Assembly (NCBI GenBank): GCA_001939145.1
Contig: LSRX01000496.1
Coordinates: 446,363 to 510,362 of the forward strand
DNA length: 64,000 nucleotides
Source: Symbiodinium microadriaticum
Taxonomy: Eukaryota > Sar > Dinophyceae > Suessiales > Symbiodiniaceae
Reading direction: 5' to 3'
Shown here: piece by piece, positions 22,384 through 32,519 of the stretch
Position numbering within the stretch: position 1 is the stretch's first letter
Layout: every line of letters starts with the position of its first letter
Position numbers and translations under genes: made by a program
Notes under the pieces: model-generated
What the model was told of the DNA's origin: nothing
Seen by the model: the letters and a program-made list of their open reading frames with translations, nothing else
Database searches by the model: none

Positions 22384-22993
22384 GGTGAAGGTGAGTACCG
22401 AAGATAATGATGTCATGGCCTTTGTGATCGTGGTGGTGGCGATGGTTGTGACGGTAAAGATAACATGATGCCGTTGACGAGGGAGTAGCGAAAATGCCAG
22501 TTGTAAGGGCTGAAGTAGGAGTCTCGGGACTAGTCGGAATTCTACTAATCGAACATGGTCTCGTATCATGCGACTACGATACAAGAAGAGGTAATTTAAG
22601 TGTACCGCTGCCAAAACGATCAAAACGGCGCGAAGCCGGGGCTTCGCTACCTGTCCTATCCTGTGTTAAAAGCAGCAGAAGTTGAGGAATCGAAGTAGTG
22701 TGAGGCTCGTGCTGATCGCCTACAGCGCCATGAGATGGCTGCGGTCTGGAGGCAGACGAAGCTGACGGCAGCCAGAGAGCTCTAAGTTCTAGTGTTGCAC
22801 TTTAAGAACAGCAGATGTTGCCCCGAAAGCTCAACATAGAACCCTGATCCGCGTTAGCGATAATGGTATCCATCAATTGCAGCTTGGTGTGTTGTGTTTC
22901 GCTGCTGAACCTCACGCCGCAGCCATGGCCGGCAAGCATCGGTCAGCCCGCACAAGGATACTGACATTGCGCAGACGCTTGTAGTTTCGGGCC

Positions 22994-23981
22994 ATGGCTG
23001 ACGTAGCTCCCTTGATCCGGTCCCTGCGGGTGTCCGCACGCCTTTCTCGCAAGCCAAAGCAAAAGGCGAGGGCCTTGCGGGTTGCTGCCTCGAAGGCTTC
23101 CAAAGCCGGAAGCTTGGCGCTGGTCTCTGTGGAGCAGCACGCGCTTCTGCAGGACGTGGGGCCCCCGGAAGAAGCTGCATATGTTGCACATTTTGTGTTT
23201 TTCCACTTCAGGAATTCCTTGCTTCTCCGGTGAACCTGTGCTAATGCTGTTGATAGGTATTCCGCCGTCGCGACCGCGTGCTAGACTTGGGTGGTGCCGG
23301 CCTTGGCGACCCTGCTGCTGCTGCAGTGGCAGCTGCATGGGTACCTCTTCGAAAGCTGGGTTTGGAGCGGCTGCACCTGGGTGGGAATGACATCAGCGAC
23401 GCAGGCCTGACCCAGTGGGCGTTACGCTTCAATGGCACGGAAACCTCTTTAAGCTTTCTGCAGTCGCCTTGGTTTGGGGAGCTCCTAGTCCATGCCTAGG
23501 CCTCGCTGCGCTTCTGGCGGCCATGAAAGCTGGGCCGCCCAGCAAGCTCCGCCGCTTGAACCTCCGTGGAAACCAGCTCGGCTCAGCTGCTGTGGAGGCA
23601 GAGGGATAGGGAAAAGATGAACTCGCAGTCTTTCGTCAATGTCTGCTAATCACCAGAGACATCGTCACAATCTGCAGGCTTGCAGGTCACATCCATGGCC
23701 AGGGTCTCGAGTCTTTAATGGAAACTTCAAAGCCGCAGGCCTTGGTGGAGGTGCTGCCATGCTTGCCAAGGCGGGAAGGTTGTGAGATTAAGGGATGCGT
23801 CCACCACCCCAAACTAACCCGACATTCTCTTGCGGCATCTTATGGTCTGGTTTTTGGTATCATGTGGCGAGTCTGCAGGCTTGAATCTCTCGACCTCAGC
23901 GCCAACGGTCTCAAAGCCGAGACTCTGGAAACACTGCGAGCAGCCTCTGCACAGCGCCAAAGGCCGCTGCATCTCCTCTGA
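22994..23981 (+). CDS. Leucine-rich-repeat protein, ribonuclease-inhibitor type, five exons
   Basis: Exon 1 (22994-23155) starts at ATG with MADVAPLIRSLRVSARLSRK and is basic. Exon 2 (23257-23434) has DRVLDLGGAGLGDPAAAAVA and LRKLGLERLHLGGNDISDAG. Exon 3 (23500 to about 23600) has LAALLAAMKAGPPSKLRRLN and LRGNQLGSAAVEA. Exon 4 (23679-23778) contains HIHGQGLESL and NGNFKAAGLGGGAAMLAKAG in frames one base apart. Exon 5 (23879-23981) has RLESLDLSANGLKAETLETL and ends at TGA. The LxxLxLxxNxL repeats of 28-29 residues fit the RNI-like class, usually protein-binding scaffolds. Intron 1 is GT-AG, intron 2 (23435-23499) is GC-AG and intron 4 is GT-AG; the intron 3 boundaries are unclear. The exon 4 frame disagreement may be a one-base error or a real lesion. 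Confidence 0.75.
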
Positions 23982-24158
23982 GCCCGCTCCCAAGTCGACT
24001 TTGTTGCGGACTGTCTTCCCAGTCTCTGCTCACTGGCGTGCCGCCCTCACCTAAGCTCCTCCGAAGCCAAGCCAATCTCAAGAGCGGTAGCTTTAACAGT
24101 CCTAGGTATGAAGGCGGCATTAGGTCCACCTGACTTCCTTTGCTGCCTGAAACTCCAG

Positions 24159-24657
24159 GACATGAAGCGCATCGAGAAGAAACCTGGCCTGACGATGGTT
24201 GCTGCAATCTCTTCGAAGCCAATGTAAGCGGCCGCCGCACTCGCTACAGAGGTGCTTCTGGGCATCCGGGCGAGAGCGCGATCCGTGCTCAAATTCAGTT
24301 GACTTTCCACGGCCTGCAGAATGCACCCAGGCCATGCAAAGGACCTTCGGAACTAGCCGTGACAGCAGCCGTAGCGATCCTGACAAGTCTTTTCAGAAAT
24401 ACATTGCGGGCTTGCGCCAGTTCCGTGAGTCTCACAACGGGGTAGGATTGCTAATGCTCACCGGCATGATCTTTGCCAGTGTCCACAATGCGAAGACATG
24501 CAAGAAAGTCGGAGCATCGAAGATCACAGGCAAGTTGTTGTTGCCCATCTTGGCAGTTCTGTCGCTTCGCAAGGCACACGAGTGCGGCATGGACAAGCAT
24601 CTGGCAACAAAAGGGCTTCGTCCCGGATCGCTTGAAGAGGCAAACAGCTTGGTGTAG
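24159..24657 (+). CDS. Multi-exon gene end, unrecognised
   Basis: Exon 24159-24223 lies between AACTCCAG and CCAAT|GTAAGC and reads DMKRIEKKPGLTMVAAISSK. A longer segment from about 24316 to TAG at 24655-24657 reads ECTQAMQRTFGTSRDSSRSD, then PDKSFQKYIAGLRQFRESHN, and ends KGLRPGSLEEANSLV. A hydrophobic stretch GKLLLPILAVLSLRKAHECG could be a helix or the translated end of an intron. The phase of the first exon (ends on base 2) does not match the nearest acceptor cleanly. It follows the LRR gene by 180 nt and could in principle be its continuation. No family is recognised. Confidence 0.5.
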
Positions 24658-26584
24658 TCATAGTCAATTGCACAGGAGTCTTCCTTGGCCAGGCAGCTTG
24701 CTCGGAAAGAGGCACTCTGCGAGCCCCTTTCACAGCAGCCCTTGGCCACAGGGCAAGACCCCGGCCGGCAAAGGCAAGAGGCTCAAGTCACTCGTTGCAT
24801 GTGTCATTCGGACTCGGGTTGGCTTGAGATCTAAGCTGGAAGAGTTCGGTTTTGGGCTGCTGGGGCAAAGTGCTGATATATATATATATATATATATGCA
24901 TATATATATATATATGTATATACATACATATTATGTTACATATATTTATTTTTTTTAATATATGTAGTGCATATGGTTTGCCTTCTCAACAACTCTCCAG
25001 GGCAGATCGACGAGTCCTTTCGTTGATCACATCGCTATGCCAGAGCGTGGACCACTTCTCCTACTGTAACAACCTGCGCCTCCAAAGACCTGGATCCCAG
25101 GCGCCGAAACTTTTGATTGGTGTCATCTACTGAACATAACAAGTGACTTAATAACTAATGATGTTTGTAAGCCAGCCCCTGGCCAAGGTCTGCCGTGGAG
25201 GAGGCACAACAGCAGATCGATAAGCCGCCCTTCCGCAAAGAGCCGTCAGTCTTGGTTTGGGGATTTCTGGGAATTTATATAAGAAGTTTGCTTCGTGGTT
25301 TCTCAAAGCGCAGGATGCAAATTTTCGGATGGTACCACCAGAAGACTGGCATACCTCTTCAAGCTAGCCTTAGCTACTTACCGCAAACAACTCACGCGCT
25401 CAACAATCTGTGAGAGAAGTCGGACGCCTTCCGATCGAGGTTGCTGGCTTGGCAAGCGAGGCAAAGAGCTGATCACAACGTCCCAGCATCTCGGTGCAGT
25501 GTGGGGAAGGCACAGGACATTGAGAATGATTCAACAGAGCAGGAGCGAGGTTCGAAATTCCCCAAGTCGTCTGACACTGCATAGTCTCACTGGCCTAGAA
25601 GCACCAACCGCATGCCCACGACAACTCAATCGGCTCGTCATCCGCACACGGCCTTTGAGCTGAGGCTCGGCACAAGACAGCCAAGGGGAGCTTTGCGAAA
25701 CTTGGAAGATGGCAGTGCCGGCCCGGCTGTCTGTCGCGACTTCCGAGCGCCCGAAACATCGGCCCCCGCAACAGGGTGTTCCACACTTAGAGCGCATGTG
25801 ACGGATGGGGTTGGGGAGCATCAAACTGTTGTTTCGGAAGCCGGTGGAGCACGGAGATTTCTCGGCTTGCATCCTGCTGAGAGCTGCTGCGTATTCAGTG
25901 TTGCAGCGGCTGTCAGTGCTTGCGGATTGCGCCGCATGTTGCGAAGATTGACATGACGCAAGCTTCTCCGCAAAAAAGTGCATTGCAGAAGGTTGCCGGC
26001 AGTTGTGTCCCCGATACACCCATTAATTCGGGGATAGCACTGTAAACTGTTCGCGAAGGTCTATGCTTACATCAAGTGGATTCACTCACAGATGTGATCA
26101 TGCCAATCATGCTCACGTTAACTTTCGCACTGCCTGCAACACATTGACATCATCACACCGGTTTCCATGATTTGGTGGCTAGGTTGGCATAGGACTTTCT
26201 TGCATGCTGCCTCTAAGTAACTATCCAACCATGTGTGCGCGGCGATGGCGCACACGGCCACAGCGGAGGCACTGGGAGTCAACAGCAATCTCCTGTGAGC
26301 GGAGCAGAAAATAGCCATCAGGGCTCAGCAGCCATCCTTTAATCCAGGGAAGCACAGTTTGCAATGAGACCTCAGGCATGCAAGGAAAGGTAAGTCCAAG
26401 GATCAACTTTGAGTAATTCCCATCAGGCAGTTAGCCTTTGCGCCGCCGGAAGTTCATTGCTTGCTACTGCAACTATGGCTTTGTTTGTCCACGGCTAGCG
26501 GGTGGGGTCAAGGGCCGACTCGTCTTGAAACCGGGCCTGAAATTCCTGCGAACCTTCCGCAATATAAACGGTGTTGAGCTGTGA
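24658..26584. other. Spacer with weak frames
   Basis: A (TA)n/(TATG)n microsatellite is at 24877-24935. Frames of 110-160 codons on both strands at 25295-26019 are of equal and poor quality. No exon is called. Confidence 0.4.
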
Positions 26585-26692
26585 GTGCCCGCAGCACTTT
26601 ACTCTGCTCCCCGACATGTCCGGGCCAAAGGATGCAGGATATCGTGGATCTCGAGAGCATCGGATGATATTCGGATAGCACCTCTCGCTGCC

Positions 26693-27715
26693 ATGGCGCG
26701 GGCCTTCGCTCTCTGTGCCGTGGCCTCTACGAGCCTTACAGAATCCACTGACCTGCTCGAAGTGACGGCCACAGAGGAGGCGAGCTTTCAGTGCATGAAC
26801 CCCTTGTTCCGCATCCAGTGGCACACCGGCGCCACTGACCTAGCTCAGCTCCTTCCCCGACCCTCTGTCCATCACGACCTGCTCAGATGCCCATTGTGGA
26901 ACCAGAAAGCCTCGTGCTGCAGTGCGAGTCTTGAGCCCTTTCAGCTCCGAATCTTCGATGCACACAGAGATCGCTTTGACAAGCAGGTCCAAGTTCTGGA
27001 AGAGTACCTCTCTTTGATGCTCAAACTGCGAAGCTCAGACATCTTTGAAGATGCAGTACAGCTCGAGCAGGATTTTTTGGACAGGGCCATCGACGCAATG
27101 CGCAGCGCACTTTCGCATGCCAAGCCCTGCATCCTGCACCTCTTGGCCTTCGTAGCAGGCATGGTCTGCTTCAGTTGCCAGCCCGATTGGGTGGATTATG
27201 TTTGGCGTAACCCACTGGGTCAGGTCACGGGTGTAAATGTTGACCCCAATGCTTGTATATATGTGGATCGTGGATGCGGCACCTTCGGACACACAGTGCA
27301 AGTTGCATACCTGCATGTAATGGAGAGCCGCTTGGCAAAGTATCCCGCAGCTTCGCTGCCAGACTTTTCCATGTTCTTTAGCCGTGAAGCGCTGTGCGAA
27401 TGGCTTCGCAGCACTCTGTCCCTACATCCATTGGCATTTCAGCCCAGCGAAGTCCTGACGAGGCGCTTGAGTCGCGAAGTTCCTGCTGCAAAGGGTGGAA
27501 TCCCGCGGCGACAGCTGGACGCGCCACTTACCGCAGCTCCCCTTGGAAACAGCTCTAGCACGTCGTTGCCTCAAGCTGTGGTTCAGGCCACAGCAATACC
27601 GACTTCTTTGCCACTGCCTCAAGCGCCGGCTGGTCCATCTTCACCAGCCCTAGCCTTTGATCCAGCGAGGGATGGCCTAGCATCAGATTTCCGAATGAAG
27701 TTCGCTCCCGGATAG
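26693..27715 (+). CDS. Cys-containing, possibly secreted protein, single long exon
   Basis: This is the longest open frame in the window. An ATG at 26693 starts MARAFALCAVASTSLTESTD, a short hydrophobic start compatible with a signal peptide; the frame is open further upstream to 26585 but without an ATG. The next 240 residues are Cys- and aromatic-rich, with LLRCPLWNQKASCCSASLEP, a long helix RDRFDKQVQVLEEYLSLMLK, then LHLLAFVAGMVCFSCQPDWV and CIYVDRGCGTFGHTVQVAYL. About nine cysteines lie between residues 60 and 215. The last 90 residues are Pro/Ser/Ala-rich and probably disordered, with TAG at 27713-27715. No intron is visible, unlike its neighbours, so it may be a retroposed gene. I do not recognise the family. 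Confidence 0.7.
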   Translation: MARAFALCAVASTSLTESTDLLEVTATEEASFQCMNPLFRIQWHTGATDLAQLLPRPSVHHDLLRCPLWNQKASCCSASLEPFQLRIFDAHRDRFDKQVQVLEEYLSLMLKLRSSDIFEDAVQLEQDFLDRAIDAMRSALSHAKPCILHLLAFVAGMVCFSCQPDWVDYVWRNPLGQVTGVNVDPNACIYVDRGCGTFGHTVQVAYLHVMESRLAKYPAASLPDFSMFFSREALCEWLRSTLSLHPLAFQPSEVLTRRLSREVPAAKGGIPRRQLDAPLTAAPLGNSSSTSLPQAVVQATAIPTSLPLPQAPAGPSSPALAFDPARDGLASDFRMKFAPG

Positions 27716-27874
27716 CCTGTGTTCGCTAGGCTAGCAGACTGACGCAGGGATCGCGCGGATATTCTTCGTGCAATAAGCAGCCGGACGGAGACGACACCAC
27801 GCACTGGAGCTTGAAAGCAGTCTATTTCAAGACGAGACGGACACGGACGCTGCTGAGGAGCGCAGCAGCACAAC

Positions 27875-28087
27875 ATGTTTTGCAGGGCCCGGCGAGTGAA
27901 GTCCAGCAAAAAGATCTTTGCACAAATCTTACCAGGTGCGCCTGTCTCTCTCTGTGTCGCAGTGTCTGCCGTACATCACGCGACAAGTGCGATCCGTGAG
28001 GCGGCCAGGAAAGCTGTCACCTCCCTGCTGAGCCAACTTGGCCATGTCCTTGGTGCGGCTGATGCAGCCACTTGTAGGAAGCTGTGA
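27875..28087 (+). CDS. Small helical protein or terminal exon, unrecognised
   Basis: An ATG at 27875 gives 70 codons: MFCRARRVKSSKKIFAQILP, then GAPVSLCVAVSAVHHATSAI and REAARKAVTSLLSQLGHVLG, ending at TGA 28085-28087. It is basic at the N-terminus and helical after. It sits 160 nt downstream of the long exon and could be an independent short gene. TTACCAG|GTGCGC in the middle is a possible splice site, so exon limits are open. Confidence 0.5.
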   Translation: MFCRARRVKSSKKIFAQILPGAPVSLCVAVSAVHHATSAIREAARKAVTSLLSQLGHVLGAADAATCRKL

Positions 28088-28435
28088 AATAATTTCCGGA
28101 TTACCGCAGTTCTTTAGACAGGTTTGAAAGCCTCTGCTCTGGTACAGAAGCTTTTGTCCAAATTGACGTTGGATTGATGTCATGCAATCCTGCCCCATGC
28201 TGACCATAGTACTCGTCGGGTTGCTCCTTGCAATTTGCTGGATCAAGCAGGGCCTGGAGCCACAAGTTCAAGGCTGTGCATGGCAGAGAACTGTCGAGTT
28301 CATGCGCTCTTGCGCAGAAGCAGGCATGCAGAGAGCCGTATACACTGTATAACCGGCAATCGTCGCGCGATTGTTGATCTGAGCAACACATAAGATCTTC
28401 ATCTCTTGTGCTTGCTTGTAGACATCACACCTGGA

Positions 28436-29044
28436 ATGGCGTGCCCTATGTTTGCAGAAGTGGCCTCTAACCTTTCCAAGCGCACGCTCCTGATTTGGGG
28501 TGCCAGTTGCCGGCAAACCTTACATGAGGCCTTCGAGGCCTCGGGTGACGCCTGGGTATCTGTTGACCTTGCGTCCTGGCACCCGGGTCCCCAGGGTCCC
28601 TGGAAAAGCGATGATGGTGCGACGGACGCCGACTTAGAGGCCGCTTTGGGGCGCATCCCTGTTGGCCGCCTGCGCCGTCTGAGACTTCGGGGGAAGTTTA
28701 CCGATACCGGCCTTGCACCCATCCTAGCAAGGCACGCTGGTCTGCAGGAGCTCTCACTCTTCGGGCCCGAGACCCGAAAGAGGAAGCTTGGAGGGAGTGG
28801 GAAGGAAGAGCTCACAGGAGAATCTCTGCTTGCAGTAAAGAGGCTGCGACGCTTGGAGGTATCAGGCCTGCCCTCTGCTGTTGCGGCTCTCGCTGGTGCC
28901 AAGCGCTTGGCACCGGGGCCCTTCGTCGAATTAGAGGAGCTTGTTCTCCACAGCCCCAACGAATCTGATCTCCAGGCTCATTGCCGCTGCTTAGTTACAG
29001 TAGTTGCTCAAGCGGCGGACTTAGTTTATTATCGCATATTATAA
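28436..29044 (+). CDS. LRR-like protein, N-terminal exon
   Basis: An ATG at 28436 starts MACPMFAEVASNLSKRTLLI. The protein then reads WVSVDLASWHPGPQGPWKSD, the LRR-like RIPVGRLRRLRLRGKFTDTG, LAPILARHAGLQELSLFGPE, LLAVKRLRRLEVSGLPSAVA and LEELVLHSPNESDLQ. The LxxLxL pattern fits an RNI-type LRR array, as in the 23-kb gene. Good coding quality stops at DLQ (28975), followed by GCTCATTG, so a GC donor at 28976 is likely; the frame otherwise runs to TAA at 29042-29044. The next exon is not found, because AT-rich DNA, telomere-like repeats and an assembly gap follow. The gene may be truncated. Confidence 0.65.
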   Translation: MACPMFAEVASNLSKRTLLIWGASCRQTLHEAFEASGDAWVSVDLASWHPGPQGPWKSDDGATDADLEAALGRIPVGRLRRLRLRGKFTDTGLAPILARHAGLQELSLFGPETRKRKLGGSGKEELTGESLLAVKRLRRLEVSGLPSAVAALAGAKRLAPGPFVELEELVLHSPNESDLQAHCRCLVTVVAQAADLVYYRIL

Positions 29045-29204
29045 CCATTATAGTACAGTATATTACAGAATGTTTTATTGTACTATATTCATGGCTCCTC
29101 TTTTATGCTATGCTATATTCCATTTTGGGTTGAGTGCATCTCATGAGCTGTGAGGCCGTTCCAACCTTCACGGGACTGAAGGTCTTGGAGGCCACAGCAC
29201 CACT

Positions 29205-29420
29205 GTACTAGGGTTAAGGGTTTTGGGCTTAGGGTTTAGGGGTTAGGGTTTAGGGTTTAGGGTTCAGGTTTAGGGTTTAGGGTTTGGTGTTGAGGGTTCA
29301 GGGTTTAGGGTTTAGAGTTCAGGGTTTGGGTTTTGGGTTTAGGGTTTGGGTTTTGGGTTCAGGGTTTAGGGTTTAGGTTTCAGGGTTTAGGGTTTAGGGT
29401 CCGCCAGCGTAGCTGGCGCC
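29205..29420 (+). repeat. Telomere-type TTTAGGG array, degenerate
   Basis: About 25 units of TTTAGGG and variants (TTCAGGG, TTTGGGT, GGGTTTAGGGTT) run in the G-rich orientation on the plus strand. Shorter pieces follow at 29722-29738 and 29812-29826. TTTAGGG is the telomere unit reported for dinoflagellates and plants. This copy is internal to the window. Confidence 0.9.
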
Positions 29421-29483
29421 CTGAGCAGCTCTTCTCTTTCCAGGGCTGACGCTTAAGCAGTAAACTTTTTGCTTTGGCGCCCC

Positions 29484-29630
29484 CCGCCTGCCCTGCCCTG
29501 CCCTGCCCTGCCCTGCCCTGCCCTGCCCTGCCCNNNNNNNNNNNNNNNNNNNNNNNNNNNNNNNNNNNNNNNNNNNNNNNNNGCCCCTGCCCCTGCCCTG
29601 CCCTGCCCTGCCCTGCCTGCTCTGCGCCTG
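29484..29630 (+). repeat. (CCCTG)n satellite interrupted by an assembly gap
   Basis: CCCTG units flank a run of N from 29534 to 29582 on both sides. The array length is therefore unknown, and the 49 N may be a placeholder. Confidence 0.9.
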
Positions 29631-30354
29631 CCCTGCCCGCCCTGCTGTCCTGCCCTCAAGCCACACATCACCGCAAACCAAAAATAGCGGGCGCAGCTAG
29701 CCGAGCCTTCGAAAACTTGGGGGTTTAGGGTTTAGGGTCTATGATCCCATGTTATACTGCATCAGCTCACGGAAAACTGTACAGGAAACTCTGGTATGCT
29801 AGAGTAGACTTTAGGGTTTAGGGTTTACCGTACCGTAGTAATATATATATATATATATATAATTATATATATATACCAGGATCATCCTTTAGATGTCCCG
29901 GTGGCCATAGATAGACAAGCGACGTATTGCAGGCTGGTTGTCTGTCTAGCCATGTACCCATAGGTTGTCTAGTGCCCGTAGAGCAACAACAAAAAATAAT
30001 TCATCGATCTAGTCATGAAATCCCTAAGCCCCTGGGCGTTCGAGAACAGTGCTTCGTTTTGTGCAGCCAGTCACCAATCTGCATCCAGCACTTTTCGCTG
30101 CCACCGAGCTCCTAGATATGCACTATATCTGTACAAGACCTGCTCGCCCAGTCCACATGGGTGGCATAAACAAGCGAGCATCTTGACTCGTCCCACCTTA
30201 ATGATGCCAGAAGAGTGATGAACCTCATACCATAAAATCTCGACTAGCAATCTATGACAGTCCAGTGGCTAAGTCTTCGTCAGCATAGGTGGCAGTGCGG
30301 ATAGGCGATGAAACTTGGATTTGATCATAGACCAAATGTTCTAGCCTGAGATCG

Positions 30355-30423
30355 CGGTTTAAGGTTTAAGGCTTAACCCTAAACCAAAACCCTAACTCCA
30401 AAACCCTCAAACCCGACACCCTA
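30355..30423 (-). repeat. Telomere-type repeat in C-rich orientation
   Basis: AACCCTAAACC, AAAACCCTAAC and ACACCCTAAA units lie here, opposite in orientation to the array at 29.2-29.8 kb. Confidence 0.75.
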
Positions 30424-30762
30424 AAGCTTGGAACCGGCTGGGACATATTGCTCGAGCTCTTTAAGCTCGTCGCCTGCAAACTCCACAAGGAGCGGGGAAA
30501 GGGCTGTGACAGTAGCTGTTAGTTTTTTTTTTCTGAATGGTTCTCTGGAATTTATTACTGACGAGCCACGTGTGCATTTTGGGACGTAGCTTCCACAATA
30601 CCTTCTTTCTGCGATAGGCATCCATCGCACAATCTCAGCAGCTGATTTTGTGCATCTTCGCACAAATTTCCGGCCACGTGACATGACTGATGCAGTTAGG
30701 GGGCGATTGTAGCTGGATCGGTACATGACATAGTGTTGTTGCATCGCCTGAAGAATTTGCAA
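30421..30762 (-). CDS. 113-codon minus frame, unrecognised
   Basis: The frame starts upstream of 30762 and reads MQILQAMQQHYVMYRSSYNR, then KSAAEIVRWMPIAERRYCGS and LVEFAGDELKELEQYVPAGS to TAG at 30421-30423. The C-terminal part is well composed. The C-rich telomere-type repeat ends where this frame ends. Orientation is opposite to the nearby plus exons. No family is recognised. Confidence 0.4.
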   Translation of the reverse strand: MQILQAMQQHYVMYRSSYNRPLTASVMSRGRKFVRRCTKSAAEIVRWMPIAERRYCGSYVPKCTRGSSVINSREPFRKKKLTATVTALSPLLVEFAGDELKELEQYVPAGSKL

Positions 30763-30843
30763 CCAGAAATACTGTCTCGCATCCCAGCCAGATTCACAAA
30801 GATGGCCGCCATATTCCTGATATTACAGATTCAGAATTGGTAG

Positions 30844-31565
30844 ATGCTAAGGCTTCTGGGGGGAATTGACACAAAGTTGCTGCCAGCACGATCCAGGATG
30901 ATGGTTTGCGACTCCGACAGCGACCCCTCGGAGCCACTTGACCATCACGATGGATTCCTAAGTTATAGGGATATTGAGGTGTTCAGGCATATATGGCCAT
31001 TTGACAGTGATTCTAAGCTCCAGGCAGCTCCACTCAAATGTTTCTGGGATAGAGTCGGATAGGTCCGGTTGCTTGCCACGGATTTCAAAGACTTCAAAGA
31101 GAAGGTTGGTGCTCGGTTGCCTGAGGCATCCCATTACCGTCTTAGTTGAAATATAAACCCAATATCGGAGCTAGGCTACGAATTTGTTCCGCCTTGCAAG
31201 CAGCAGAAAATTCCACATAAGCAGCTGCGAGTCTTGCTTCCTGGCTTGTACCAGGCCATGGACTCGTGCCACTCTTCGAAGTCAGCTCCAACAAAGCCTT
31301 ACAAGCTCAAGAAAACCATCTCGGAAATGCTACTTCTGTAGTTTGGGCTAGGTGGCTTTTTCATTCAAGGCTCGGAGGCACAAGCGTCAGGGGCTAGTGC
31401 CAGATCAACAACATGAAGATAGTCCTCCCAAATCCTGTCGATAGAAAAGCCTGGGATATGAATCCATGGCGTCGCCCCACACTTGGATCTGATGACTTCT
31501 TCTGTACTGTACAGCCTCAGAAACCACAGAGTGTAATGACAATAGATTTCGTGCTAGGAGTCTAG
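30844..31565 (+). CDS. Three plus-strand coding segments, unrecognised
   Basis: Three frames are open and protein-like. Segment 30844-31062 contains MVCDSDSDPSEPLDHHDGFL. Segment 31150-31341 reads ISELGYEFVPPCKQQKIPHK, then QLRVLLPGLYQAMDSCHSSK, and ends in a Lys-rich tail at TAG. Segment 31412-31565 reads MKIVLPNPVDRKAWDMNPWR, then RPTLGSDDFFCTVQPQKPQS and VMTIDFVLGV to TAG. Stops close each, so they may be single exons of one decayed gene or terminal exons of several. They end next to the minus-strand family at 31.7 kb, which makes a convergent boundary. No family is recognised. Confidence 0.4.
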
Positions 31566-31715
31566 TCAAGTCGATCGCACATAATAGCGGGGCGGCGTCT
31601 TCCGATGTTCTGCCTCAGGGCCGTAGCGAACATATCCAAGCGGTGAAAGCCCATCTTTCTCAGCCTTAAGTTTGTGCGGAATTGTGGGGTTCGGGCTTTG
31701 TTAAGTTCGCGGGGA

Positions 31716-32363
31716 TTAGATTTCGATAGATAACATCCGAGCAGCAGCACACGATCGACAAACCTGGTCGGAAGTCCAGTAGTTCTCAAACTTGTAGCAC
31801 TTGTGTATGTAAACTTGATCGCCTTTGTGACCGGCGAACACGAAGCGAAAGTCACCAGCAATAGATCGACCAGCTTTTTTCGCCAGTTGCGGCATGTAGG
31901 TTTCGTCGAACTTACGACCGTGCCAGTCATGATCAAGATATTTACCGGCAGAAGCACATACTAGACCCCAACAGATCCAACAATCGATTTCGCTCGATGT
32001 AGATTCACCAGCAGCACTGTTGTCGAAGCAGCTAAGCAGCAGCTTGTGGTCCCACGTCGACCCAGTTGTAAGTGCACTGCTAACGGTGCTGATGCTGAAA
32101 GATCTTCTCTTGTGCAACTCGGCGTCGTCGCCGTGGACTTCCAATGGTATTACGTACATCAGCTCAGCTGCCGTCAGTTTTGACAGCATCGGATGATTCT
32201 TGAACCAATTCGACTTAGAGTTCTGGGCCCAGTACTCCCTAAGGTTGCTATCGGCATCGTGACCCAAAAAGATCGACTGGAATATCTCGAGGTCGTACTC
32301 GTAGATAGAGCTCAACCTGGGATTGCAAAGCTTTGTAACGACAGCTAGGACACCACAAGTCAT
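31716..32363 (-). CDS. HGD/KGD domain of an uncharacterised dinoflagellate protein family
   Basis: The frame of 215 codons reads (minus strand) a region ending MLSKLTAAELMYVIPLEVHG, then DDAELHKRRSFSISTVSSAL, later WICWGLVCASAGKYLDHDWH, and FRFVFAGHKGDQVYIHKCYK followed by Y and a C-x-x-C-A-A ending. The order iPL-x-x-HGD ... K-S-x-S-x-S-S-L ... KGD ... Y ... C-x-x-C-A is, from memory, typical of a very large family of hypothetical proteins in symbiotic dinoflagellates, suspected to be mobile. This was not verified by search. No catalytic function is known to me. The frame is continuous, so the copy is not badly decayed. Flanking exons are on the same strand. Confidence 0.55.
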   Translation of the reverse strand: MTCGVLAVVTKLCNPRLSSIYEYDLEIFQSIFLGHDADSNLREYWAQNSKSNWFKNHPMLSKLTAAELMYVIPLEVHGDDAELHKRRSFSISTVSSALTTGSTWDHKLLLSCFDNSAAGESTSSEIDCWICWGLVCASAGKYLDHDWHGRKFDETYMPQLAKKAGRSIAGDFRFVFAGHKGDQVYIHKCYKFENYWTSDQVCRSCAAARMLSIEI

Positions 32364-32519
32364 CTAATGCATACAAAAAGCCAGTCCGGTATCAGAAAGA
32401 TCGCATGCGGGCCGACGAAGAAGGGCTGCGATTGTTTCCTGTCTACCTGAGTATAGGTAGTATACTAGGCATCATGAGTCATCGTTCAGACCGAAGAGCT
32501 TGGTTGATCTCTATCCTCG

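Noticed and set aside
29394-29728. Frames running through the N gap
   Set aside because: Repeat translation of CCCTG units plus unknown bases.
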